Positions 1-5,324 of a DNA stretch of 5,324 nucleotides are shown one piece after another. Origin of the DNA: JBKQWK01 sp052139595 (GTDB lineage Bacteria > Actinomycetota > Thermoleophilia > UBA2241); the NCBI GenBank assembly GCA_052139595.1, contig JBKQWK010000005.1:1-5324 (forward strand). The letters run 5' to 3'. Position numbers and translations under genes: made by a program. The notes beneath the pieces are model-generated. The model had not been told where the DNA came from. It saw nothing but the letters and a program-made list of their open reading frames with translations, and searched no databases. Positions within the stretch are counted from its first letter, which is position 1, and every line of letters begins with the position of its first letter.

Positions 1-438
1 CTCGATGACGCCATTGCCGCCGGCAAAATCGTCATAACCGGTTACCTTGAGCGGAACCAGCTCATTGAGCAGTACCGTGATGCCACAGCATTATTGATCC
101 CCCTCTTCGACGATCCGGAATCGGCAGCCCGATTCCCCAGCAAAATCGGCGAGTACCTTGCCTCTGCCAGACCGGTAGTTACCACGGCAGTCGGAGAGGT
201 CGATCGCTTCTTTCGCGACGGAGAGTCGGCCTACATAGCCCCTGCCGGAGACGCCAATGCCTACGCCGCCAGAATCGTTGATGTACTGAGAGACCCCATT
301 GGCGCCGCGGCTGTGGGCGTCGCTGGACGCGTGCTTGCTGAAGCGCAGTTTCACTATTCTCTTCATGGCCCCACGTTGGCAAGACTTATCGTTGATGTGT
401 CGAAGCGCAAAGACGGCAGCGAGGAAGTTCATCGGTGA
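1..438 (+). CDS. GT4-type glycosyltransferase, C-terminal part (5' end outside window)
   Basis: This frame is open from base 1 and ends with TGA at 436-438, giving 145 residues of a protein whose start lies outside the window. What is seen is the second Rossmann domain of a GT-B glycosyltransferase: a strand and turn (IVITGYLE), then PLFDDPESAARFPSKIGEYL followed by ASARPVV, then DGESAYIAPAGD. The FPSKIGEYLA...RPVV arrangement is typical of GT4 (group 1) enzymes in polysaccharide clusters, where the Glu of GEYL corresponds to the second Glu of the EX7E nucleotide-sugar site. The first Glu is not at the usual spacing, as in the subgroup with a P-x-K-x-x-EYL signature. It should transfer a sugar from a nucleotide donor to a growing lipid-linked glycan at the cytoplasmic membrane; donor and acceptor cannot be read from this fragment. 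Its stop overlaps the start of the FemAB-like gene by 4 bp. In-frame TTG at 94 is internal to the domain and not a real start. Confidence 0.85.
   Translation, partial: LDDAIAAGKIVITGYLERNQLIEQYRDATALLIPLFDDPESAARFPSKIGEYLASARPVVTTAVGEVDRFFRDGESAYIAPAGDANAYAARIVDVLRDPIGAAAVGVAGRVLAEAQFHYSLHGPTLARLIVDVSKRKDGSEEVHR
421..427 (+). promoter_or_regulatory. Ribosome binding site for the FemAB-like gene
   Basis: GAGGAAG lies 7 bases upstream of the GTG at 435, inside the end of the preceding glycosyltransferase gene. This purine run close to the anti-Shine-Dalgarno consensus supports GTG 435 as the start and shows that ribosomes can re-initiate at the GTGA overlap. Confidence 0.75.
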
Positions 439-1553
439 AGGCGACCACAGAGAAGGACGCTAAGGTCGAGGCCTCAGACATCCGATGCTTCTGCGCTCGG
501 CACGTGAGCGACGTCCAGCTCCAGCGCTGGCGAGAGTTCGCAGCCCGAGTACCTGCCGCGCACTACCGCCAAGATCCAGCATGGGCCGAGGTTGAACGTG
601 AAGGCGACGGCCTGCTGACACGAGAACCGTTTTTCTTTTGGTCAGAACGAAACGGCGACGTCTGCTTGACGGCCCTTGGCGTGCGCCGTCGCGTGCCTCT
701 ACCGGGACGAGCGTTCTGGGAGTTCAACAATGGCCCTACATTTCTCGAGACCACCGCCTTTGACGACTGGCTGGCTTGGCTTGACGGTGCCCGTGGCCAT
801 GACGTCGCTCGCCTGCGCCTGCAGCCGGCCATGCTTCTTGATGAGCGCGGTGACGAAACGGAGACGATTCTGGAGCAACACGGCTTCGTGCGACACCGGG
901 CAATAGGGACGTGGGCAACGCTCCTTGTCGACTTGAGTGTGAGCGAAGAGCAGCTTCTGGCAACATTTCGGCCGCAGACGCGAGCGCGAATCAGAAAGTC
1001 GCGAGACCTGGGAATCGACATTTCTGGAGAAGATACGCCGCAGGGATGGTCCGTGTTGTGTGACCTTGAAGCCGAGATGGCTCGCACCCTCCCCGTGCGG
1101 TCCATAGACGTTGCCAGACTCGCGCGCATGAACCAACACTGGACCGCCGATAAGCGTAGCAGCACCGTGCTAGTTGCCCGTCACACTGGCGAACCGCTGG
1201 CCGCAGCGCAGGTGATCGCGCATGGGTCAATTGCGTATCTGAGTATGCTTCCGTCTTCGCGCCGCAATGAGAAACTGCCGTCGAGTCATCTGCTGGTCTG
1301 GGAAGCGATGCGCTGGGCAAAGCGCTCGGGATGCACTACGTTTGACTTCGCCGGTTACAGCCTGGCAGCGCGGCCTGGTGACCCTTTGTGGGGCGTGAAC
1401 AGCTTCAAACACGGTTTCGCCCGCGGTCAACGGCCAAGCAAGTTCGTGGCCGTTCACGAGAAGGATTACTCTCCGCTCATTGCAGCATCGGCCAGTGCGG
1501 CTAGGCGATCCGAGAGATGGGCACGCCGCCTGTTCACTGGCGCGACGAAATGA
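435..1553 (+). CDS. FemAB/GNAT-like acyl- or aminoacyltransferase
   Basis: This is a 372-residue soluble protein with the two-lobed GNAT architecture of the FemAB / BioF2-like acetyltransferase group. Visible signatures are the N-terminal HYRQDPAWAEVE stretch (residues 43-54), the basic FRPQTRARIRKSRDLGI segment (about 178-194) that matches the conserved F-x-x-x-x-R-x-x-I-R-K-a-x-x-x-G region of FemX-like proteins, and the C-terminal FDFAG (303-307) plus SFKHGF (323-328) motifs at the end of the second acyltransferase fold. Known relatives add amino acids from aminoacyl-tRNA to peptidoglycan stem peptides, and related proteins are common in exopolysaccharide and exosortase-linked loci, where the substrate is mostly unknown. 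Placed between a glycosyltransferase and a deacetylase, it more likely modifies a glycan amine than peptidoglycan (inference). The GTG start overlaps the upstream stop as GTGA and has a strong ribosome binding site. No signal peptide or membrane segment is seen, so it should act in the cytoplasm. Confidence 0.82.
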   Translation: MKATTEKDAKVEASDIRCFCARHVSDVQLQRWREFAARVPAAHYRQDPAWAEVEREGDGLLTREPFFFWSERNGDVCLTALGVRRRVPLPGRAFWEFNNGPTFLETTAFDDWLAWLDGARGHDVARLRLQPAMLLDERGDETETILEQHGFVRHRAIGTWATLLVDLSVSEEQLLATFRPQTRARIRKSRDLGIDISGEDTPQGWSVLCDLEAEMARTLPVRSIDVARLARMNQHWTADKRSSTVLVARHTGEPLAAAQVIAHGSIAYLSMLPSSRRNEKLPSSHLLVWEAMRWAKRSGCTTFDFAGYSLAARPGDPLWGVNSFKHGFARGQRPSKFVAVHEKDYSPLIAASASAARRSERWARRLFTGATK

Positions 1554-2551
1554 ACATCGCTGTCACAATTGACGTTGAGGCCGACAATCAGTGGGACTTC
1601 GGCGTGCCTGTGACAACGCAAAACGTGAGCTTCTGGGCTCCTTTCCAGGATCTTTGCGAACGTCACGGCGTCACTCCCACCTACCTTGTTGCGACGGAGA
1701 TCGTCGCTGACGACCTGGCGCGCGAGTTGCTTCGCAGTTGGTGGAAACGCGGTGTGGCTGAGATAGGAGCGCATCTTCATCCATGGACGACGCCACCGTT
1801 TGCCGACCGGCCTGGTCTGCGCTTCAACGATTCAGTCCACATGTTTCCTTCGCAGCTTCCCGACGATCTGCTTTGCGAGAAGCTGTCCATGCTCACGGCG
1901 CAAATCGATGCTGCTGTAGGCGTGCAGCCAACCTCATATCGAGCCGGCAGATTCGGGTTCGATCTGCGTGCGGCAACGTTCCTGGCTGGCGCTGGCTACC
2001 GGGTGGATTCCTCAGTCACACCTCTGACTTCATGGCGCAAGCACCCCGGGCTGCAGGGCGTCGGCGGCCCCGACTTCAGCAAGCATTCATCACGGCCTTT
2101 CCTTATCGACGGCCTGAGGCCGAACTCTCTCGTCGAGATCCCGGTCACTGTGCTGCCCACGTACAAGCCTCTGGCGACATGGCCATGGCTTTTACATGCC
2201 TACAAATCACTCCCGGTGCGCGCCGTGCGCAAGCAACTGCTGGCACGCTGGTTGCGACCACAACCGATTCGACTCTCGCCAGACCCACGATACACGGCCG
2301 ATGACCTCGCCCACGTCGTAAGCTGTGCCTCGTCGTACGGCCTCGATACGGCCGTCATGATGTTTCACAGCAGCGAACTGATGCCCGGCGGCAGTCCCTT
2401 TCGCCCCGACGCGCGATCGGTGCAGGAGTTACTACAGTGCCTCGACCGATTTTTTAGCCTTGTTCGACAACAGGGATGCGGTTTCTCGACGCTCACGCTC
2501 ATGGCCGGCGACTTGACCGTTCGCGCCGAACTGGAGGTGAAACGATTGTGA
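1550..2551 (+). CDS. WalW-like CE4 polysaccharide deacetylase
   Basis: This 333-residue protein has the ordered motifs of a divergent NodB/CE4 deacetylase. The first strand, AVTIDVEAD (residues 4-12), carries the metal/catalytic acid region as D-V-E instead of D-D. EIGAHLHPWTTPPF (71-84) holds the histidine motif, YRAGRFGFD (130-138) is the arginine motif, and MMFHSSELMPGGSPF (271-285) is the C-terminal histidine motif. The H-L-H-P-W-x-T-P-P and F-H-S-S-E-L patterns resemble the CE4 subgroup named after the lipopolysaccharide protein WalW (from memory, no search run). Members are predicted to remove N-acetyl groups from sugars of envelope glycans. No signal peptide is evident, suggesting cytoplasmic action on a lipid-linked precursor. 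The ATG at 1550 was chosen because it forms an ATGA overlap with the preceding stop and begins directly at the first core strand. An in-frame ATG at 1517 would add 11 unconserved residues. The Shine-Dalgarno site is weak, so translation probably relies on coupling. Confidence 0.82.
   Translation: MNIAVTIDVEADNQWDFGVPVTTQNVSFWAPFQDLCERHGVTPTYLVATEIVADDLARELLRSWWKRGVAEIGAHLHPWTTPPFADRPGLRFNDSVHMFPSQLPDDLLCEKLSMLTAQIDAAVGVQPTSYRAGRFGFDLRAATFLAGAGYRVDSSVTPLTSWRKHPGLQGVGGPDFSKHSSRPFLIDGLRPNSLVEIPVTVLPTYKPLATWPWLLHAYKSLPVRAVRKQLLARWLRPQPIRLSPDPRYTADDLAHVVSCASSYGLDTAVMMFHSSELMPGGSPFRPDARSVQELLQCLDRFFSLVRQQGCGFSTLTLMAGDLTVRAELEVKRL
2533..2540 (+). promoter_or_regulatory. Ribosome binding site for the second GT4 gene
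   Basis: GGAGGTGA is a near-perfect Shine-Dalgarno sequence 7 bases upstream of the GTG at 2548. It decides the start of the downstream gene over the in-frame ATG at 2476, which lies 72 bases earlier inside the deacetylase gene. Confidence 0.85.
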
Positions 2552-3627
2552 AAGTGATGCTGCTGTCTGCCGGCCTTGGTAACGGTGGGCTCGAGCGACA
2601 GCTGGCTCTTCTTGCCACCAGCCTGCCCGATTCCTGGGAGCGCCGTGTGTGGGCCCTCAGCGACGGGCCGTTTCAACCGTACCTTGAAAACAACGGCGTC
2701 GCTGTGACAGTGCGCGAGCGCATGTTTCGCTTTGACCTTTCACCGGCTGCATATCTGTGGCGTGAGCTGTGGGCGTGGCAACCAGACGTCGTCCACTCGT
2801 GGCACTGGACGACGACTCTTGCCGCCGGCCCGGCATGCCGACTTCTGCGCATACCGCTCGTTGACGGCTCGATTCAGACCGGGGCCTACAAACCGGCTCT
2901 GCTCTCACTTGATCGCCTCGGCATGGCTTTTGCACAGCTCGTCGCAGCGAACACGCACGCGGGCCTGCGGGCCTGGGGCGTTCGACCCGCGAAGGGACGG
3001 GTCGTTCATAACGGTTTCGACCAGTCTCGCCTTTACGCTACTTCAGCCAGCAAAAGAGAGCACCGCGCGGAATTCACGGTGATCATGACGGCACGTATGG
3101 ATCCGGTGAAGCACTACGACGTCGTTCTCGAGGCAGCGCGCATCCTCAGCCGAAACGCCAGCGGATGGCATTTCGTGCTGGTGGGCGACGGATCAGAACG
3201 GCTTCGTCTTCTGCACTCGGTAGCCGACCTTGTCGCCAGCGACGTCGTCGAATTCCCCACGCCAGGTATGGACGTGCTAGACCTGGTGCGCGAAGCTGAC
3301 GTTGGTGTTCTTATGACGAATCCTGAACTTGCCGAAGAGGGACTCAGCAACTCGATCATGGAGTACATGGCAATGGGCCTTGCAGTCGTTTGCAGTGACG
3401 GCGGTGGTAACCCCGAACTCGTAGTGGACGGCGTTACCGGCTTCATCGTGCCCGCCGCAAATGCCGCAGCGCTGGCAGAAAAGCTGGCTTATCTGCGCAA
3501 ACACGAAGACGAACGCCTTGCCATGGGAACCGCCGGTAAGGCGCGCATCCGCGAAGAATTCTCATGTGACCTGATGGTCACAAAAATGCTGCATGTGTAT
3601 GCCGAAGCCATGGCAGGTCGATCCTGA
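2548..3627 (+). CDS. GT4 family glycosyltransferase (GT-B fold)
   Basis: This 359-residue protein is a complete GT-B glycosyltransferase. The N-terminal acceptor domain begins with KVMLLSAGLGNGGLERQ (residues 2-18), the glycine-rich loop and GG-x-E-R motif of group 1 transferases, followed by WQPDVVHSWHW (77-87) and the linker motif HNGFD (154-158). The C-terminal donor domain starts at VIMTARMDPVKHY (178-190), where R183 and K188 are the usual diphosphate-contacting pair. An EX7E motif follows with E264 and E272, then GGGNPELVVDGVTGFIVP (285-302). Both domains and all key residues are present and the length is normal, so it should be active with a nucleotide-sugar donor, transferring to a lipid-linked acceptor at the inner membrane face. 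The sugar cannot be predicted. GTG 2548 is supported by a GTGA overlap with the deacetylase stop and a strong ribosome binding site. Its own stop overlaps the putative CTG start of the next gene. Confidence 0.93.
   Translation: MKVMLLSAGLGNGGLERQLALLATSLPDSWERRVWALSDGPFQPYLENNGVAVTVRERMFRFDLSPAAYLWRELWAWQPDVVHSWHWTTTLAAGPACRLLRIPLVDGSIQTGAYKPALLSLDRLGMAFAQLVAANTHAGLRAWGVRPAKGRVVHNGFDQSRLYATSASKREHRAEFTVIMTARMDPVKHYDVVLEAARILSRNASGWHFVLVGDGSERLRLLHSVADLVASDVVEFPTPGMDVLDLVREADVGVLMTNPELAEEGLSNSIMEYMAMGLAVVCSDGGGNPELVVDGVTGFIVPAANAAALAEKLAYLRKHEDERLAMGTAGKARIREEFSCDLMVTKMLHVYAEAMAGRS
3612..3618 (+). promoter_or_regulatory. Putative ribosome binding site for the CTG-initiated GT2 gene
   Basis: GGCAGGT ends 5 bases before the CTG at 3624. 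It contains the AGGT core of a Shine-Dalgarno site at a usable spacing, weaker than those at 421 and 2533. It is the main local support for initiation at CTG. It could also be chance, since it lies in the coding sequence of the preceding gene. Confidence 0.45.
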
Positions 3628-4697
3628 ATCGCGACCTGGTCAGCGTCGTCATCCCCACGTATGATCGTGCAGTGCGATGTCGCCTCGCCGTGGAATCGGT
3701 GCTTGCCCAGACCCACAAGACGCTTGAGATTATCGTCGTCGACGACGGCTCCAATGACGAGACAGAGGCGGCCGTCTCCGGTCTCGATAACCGGGTGCAC
3801 TATGTTCGACAGCGAAACGCCGGCGTCTCCGCCGCCAGAAACCTCGGTATGAGTATTGCGCAGGGCAAATATGTCGCGCTTTTAGACAGCGATGATACCT
3901 GGTTGCCCTGGAAGCTTGAAGCACAGCTTGCGGTCTTGCGAGCCTTTCCGGAAGCCGGGATGGTCTGGAGCGACATGGCGGCTGTCGATGAAGCAGGCCG
4001 AACAATTTGCGATTCGTATCTGCGTCGGATGTACTCCGCGTACGTGCACTTTGATCCTGAGCGCGACTTTACCGCCCATCGCATGTTGGGTGATCTCTGG
4101 GATTCATGCCCCCCGCGCCTGCGAGATCGGCAGTGCTCGGTTGGCGACATCTCGCCCTGGATGTTCATGGGTAACCTCGTCCACACATCAACTGTGCTGC
4201 TGCGCAGGGAGCGGCTCGTTCGGGTGGGAGAATTCGACCTGTCGCTCCGGTTCTCGGGGGAAGATTACGATTTTCACTACCGTACCTGCCGCCAGGGACC
4301 GGTCGCCTATGTCGACATCCCCAGTGTCTGTTACAGAGTCGGAGCCGCCGACCAGCTCACCAGCCCCGAACTCATGATCTGGATCGCACGCAACAACCTT
4401 ACTACCGTGGTGCGAGCCTTCGCCGCGGCAAACGGCCGCATCAGCTTGCCGCTATCGCTCATCGACGAGCGCCTGGGCTTCTCATTCATTTGGTTGGGCA
4501 GAGCAGAGCTGCCGATCGCCAAGTCTCAGGCTCGTAGAGACTTGAGATACGGCCTTTCTCTGCTGCCTCGCACGTGCAGATCGCTGCGCCGCAAGACGAT
4601 CCTTTACCTAGGCTTCTCTGTGCTTCCGTCATCACTGTTCCGACGCCTCGAAGCAATGCGGCACGGCCCGAAGACCCGCCGACCGGCTCAGGAGTAA
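3624..4697 (+). CDS. GT2 family glycosyltransferase (GT-A fold), probable CTG start
   Basis: Read from CTG 3624 this is a 357-residue GT-A enzyme. The first strand is LVSVVIPTYDRA (residues 5-16), followed by QTHKTLEIIVVDDGSNDET (29-47), where the Asp pair binds the nucleotide. GVSAARNLG (67-75) and the metal-binding D-S-D-D (88-91) come next, then VHTSTVLLRR in the acceptor region and GEDYDFHYR (212-220), whose E-D supplies the likely catalytic base. These are standard for GT2 sugar transferases of polysaccharide loci; the sugar is unknown. No membrane segment is evident, so a peripheral cytoplasmic role is expected. The start is the odd point: between the in-frame stop at 3567-3569 and GTG 3672 there is no ATG, GTG or TTG. 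Starting at 3672 would delete the conserved VVIPTYDR strand. CTG 3624 forms a CTGA overlap with the upstream stop, matching the three earlier junctions. Alternatives are CTG 3636, a frameshift from the preceding gene, or a base error. Confidence 0.88.
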   Translation: MNRDLVSVVIPTYDRAVRCRLAVESVLAQTHKTLEIIVVDDGSNDETEAAVSGLDNRVHYVRQRNAGVSAARNLGMSIAQGKYVALLDSDDTWLPWKLEAQLAVLRAFPEAGMVWSDMAAVDEAGRTICDSYLRRMYSAYVHFDPERDFTAHRMLGDLWDSCPPRLRDRQCSVGDISPWMFMGNLVHTSTVLLRRERLVRVGEFDLSLRFSGEDYDFHYRTCRQGPVAYVDIPSVCYRVGAADQLTSPELMIWIARNNLTTVVRAFAAANGRISLPLSLIDERLGFSFIWLGRAELPIAKSQARRDLRYGLSLLPRTCRSLRRKTILYLGFSVLPSSLFRRLEAMRHGPKTRRPAQE

Positions 4698-4717
4698 ACA
4701 CCGAACCTCCTGTGCCG
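4684..4717 (+). terminator. Imperfect stem-loop across the GT2 stop codon
   Basis: Bases 4684-4694 (CGGCTCAGGAG) pair with 4707-4717 (CTCCTGTGCCG) in an 11-position stem with a single T-T mismatch and a 12-base loop that contains most of the gap after the TAA stop. It sits exactly at the end of the overlapping gene run, before a likely new promoter. No T-tract follows, so it is not a classical intrinsic terminator. It may mark a factor-dependent end, stabilise the mRNA 3' end, or be chance. Confidence 0.35.
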
Positions 4718-4826
4718 AAACTCGCTGGTGCGGAATCCGCCGCTTCTGGCGAAATGCTATACTCGCCCGGATCGTTCGCAAGCTGCACTTCGGTCTATCG
4801 CTCGACATTGGGAGCAGGGTGGCGTA
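4698..4826. other. Intergenic gap between GT2 and GT39-like genes
   Basis: This 129-base gap is the only break in an otherwise overlapping gene series. It contains the right arm of the stem-loop at 4707-4717, the near-palindrome at 4730-4740, the extended -10 element at 4755-4763 and the leader of the GT39-like gene. No small gene with a convincing start and ribosome binding site was found here. Confidence 0.7.
4755..4763 (+). promoter_or_regulatory. Candidate extended -10 promoter for the GT39-like gene
   Basis: TGCTATACT matches the sigma-70 extended -10 element (TG-n-TATAAT) at all but one -10 position. It is the AT-richest spot in a GC-rich gap. No convincing -35 hexamer lies 16-18 bases upstream, which an extended -10 can tolerate. 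Transcription would start near 4769-4771, giving a leader of about 57 bases before GTG 4827. An 11-base near-palindrome, GCGGAATCCGC (4730-4740), lies where a -35 would be and could be a regulator site, though this is weak. Confidence 0.45.
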
Positions 4827-5324
4827 GTGACGCACACGTTCGTTCGTCTGCACCGTGAGAAAGACTTGCCAGCTCCAAAGGGTATTGTGGCCCGAGAGCT
4901 GACAGCGTCTGATCACCTCACGCGGCGTCTCACCAAAGCGCAGCCTGTACGCTTGGCTTTCGCGGCCACGATGATTGCTAGCGCATTCGCGCGACTTATT
5001 GCGTTTCTCACAATGAAACCGAATTTCACGCCAGATTCAATCTACTACGTTGCCCTGGCCCGGCTGATTGCGCACGGGCACCTCTCCGCTGGAGAAGGGT
5101 ACAGGGTGCCCGGCTACTCAGCTTTCTTGATCCTCTGCGGCATCAACCTCAGCGCCACACGAATCGTTCAGATGTTTCTCGGCATGTGCATCACGGCCAT
5201 GCTTTTCCTGCTTGCCTGGCGCATGACCCGCGTGGTTTGGCTGGCATCCGTTACGGCCCTTTTTTACGGCCTGAATATCGCGCAAATTTTCCAGGAATCG
5301 AGCGAGATCTCCGAAACACTCGCC
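4827..5324 (+). CDS. GT39/PMT-like membrane glycosyltransferase, N-terminal part (3' end outside window)
   Basis: The frame stays open from GTG 4827 to the window end (166 residues) with no stop. A basic, hydrophilic N-terminus of about 40 residues precedes a first hydrophobic segment (about 41-61). The next stretch, TPDSIYYVALARLIAHG (68-84), is followed by GYRVPGYSAFL (91-101). The Asp at 70 in the first outer loop and the Y-R-x-P-G-Y motif are typical of GT39/ArnT-like GT-C enzymes, which use polyprenyl-phosphate sugars on the periplasmic side. Further hydrophobic segments lie at about 113-131 and 136-152, then SSEISETLA, resembling the conserved E-x-L region of the family. GTG 4827 has purine-rich GGAG and AGGG upstream at 4811-4819. 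GTG 4728 (in frame, but upstream of the candidate promoter) and ATG 4971 are alternatives; the latter would cut into the first membrane segment. Likely role: adding a sugar to lipid A, a glycan or a protein; target unknown. Confidence 0.75.
   Translation, partial: MTHTFVRLHREKDLPAPKGIVARELTASDHLTRRLTKAQPVRLAFAATMIASAFARLIAFLTMKPNFTPDSIYYVALARLIAHGHLSAGEGYRVPGYSAFLILCGINLSATRIVQMFLGMCITAMLFLLAWRMTRVVWLASVTALFYGLNIAQIFQESSEISETLA

Noticed and set aside
563..1165. A 200-codon open frame on the - strand inside the FemAB-like gene
   Set aside because: Its translation is rich in Arg and Ser with no recognisable motif, and it lies antisense to a gene with clear family motifs; long antisense frames are expected in GC-rich coding DNA.
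1517..1549. ATG at 1517 as the deacetylase start
   Set aside because: It would add 11 unconserved residues and a 37-base overlap, whereas ATG 1550 gives the ATGA junction and starts at the first core strand.
1783..2304. A 173-codon + strand frame within the deacetylase gene
   Set aside because: It is out of frame with a gene showing all CE4-type motifs, and its translation has Arg/Ala/Ser-rich low-information composition with no motif.
2476..2547. ATG at 2476 as the start of the second GT4 gene
   Set aside because: The extra 24 residues are charged and unlike the family N-terminus; GTG 2548 has a near-perfect ribosome binding site and begins directly at the first strand.
4698..4826. TAA read-through joining the GT2 and GT39-like genes, since the frame is open between them
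   Set aside because: The two genes happen to share a frame, but the gap encodes no conserved residues and contains a promoter-like element and a plausible new start with a ribosome binding site.
4574..4858. A + strand 94-codon frame bridging the GT2 end and the intergenic gap
   Set aside because: It overlaps the GT2 C-terminus in another frame, is Pro/Ser/Ala-rich, has no good ribosome binding site and spans the likely promoter.
4632..4916. A - strand 94-codon frame over the intergenic gap
   Set aside because: It overlaps both flanking + strand genes, has no motif and no supporting start signal.
1..5324. CRISPR array, tRNA/rRNA gene, insertion sequence or large repeats
   Set aside because: No regularly spaced repeats, tRNA-like cloverleaf, transposase motif or terminal inverted repeats were recognised; nearly all the window is protein-coding on the + strand.

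Overview
The window reads as part of a surface-polysaccharide (capsule, O-antigen or exopolysaccharide) biosynthesis cluster from a GC-rich bacterium. Every gene is on the + strand. GC-rich third positions, GTG starts and Shine-Dalgarno sites close to consensus indicate a bacterium. The gene types fit a Gram-negative envelope-glycan locus, but nothing here fixes the phylum, and no flippase, polymerase or exosortase gene lies within the window.

Layout: (1) 1-438 is the C-terminal end of a GT4-type glycosyltransferase, cut by the left edge. (2) 435-1553 is a FemAB/GNAT-like acyl- or aminoacyltransferase. (3) 1550-2551 is a WalW-like CE4 polysaccharide deacetylase. (4) 2548-3627 is a complete GT4 glycosyltransferase. 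(5) 3624-4697 is a GT2 glycosyltransferase that appears to start at a CTG codon. (6) 4698-4826 is the only intergenic gap; it holds an imperfect stem-loop around the GT2 stop codon and a good extended -10 promoter element. (7) 4827-5324 is the N-terminal part of a GT39/PMT-like (GT-C fold) membrane glycosyltransferase, cut by the right edge.

Genes 1 to 5 are joined by four consecutive 4-bp stop/start overlaps (GTGA, ATGA, GTGA, CTGA). This indicates one translationally coupled mRNA. The sixth gene probably has its own promoter. As a working model (inference), the GT4 and GT2 enzymes assemble a lipid-linked oligosaccharide at the cytoplasmic face. The deacetylase may expose an amine on an N-acetylated sugar, and the FemAB-like enzyme may acylate an amine, possibly the same one. 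The GT39-like protein would add a sugar from a polyprenyl-phosphate donor on the periplasmic side.

The strongest oddity is the GT2 gene. Its conserved N-terminal nucleotide-binding strand is encoded upstream of the first ATG/GTG/TTG in its frame, so either a CTG start at 3624 or a -1 frameshift from the preceding gene is needed to make a complete enzyme.
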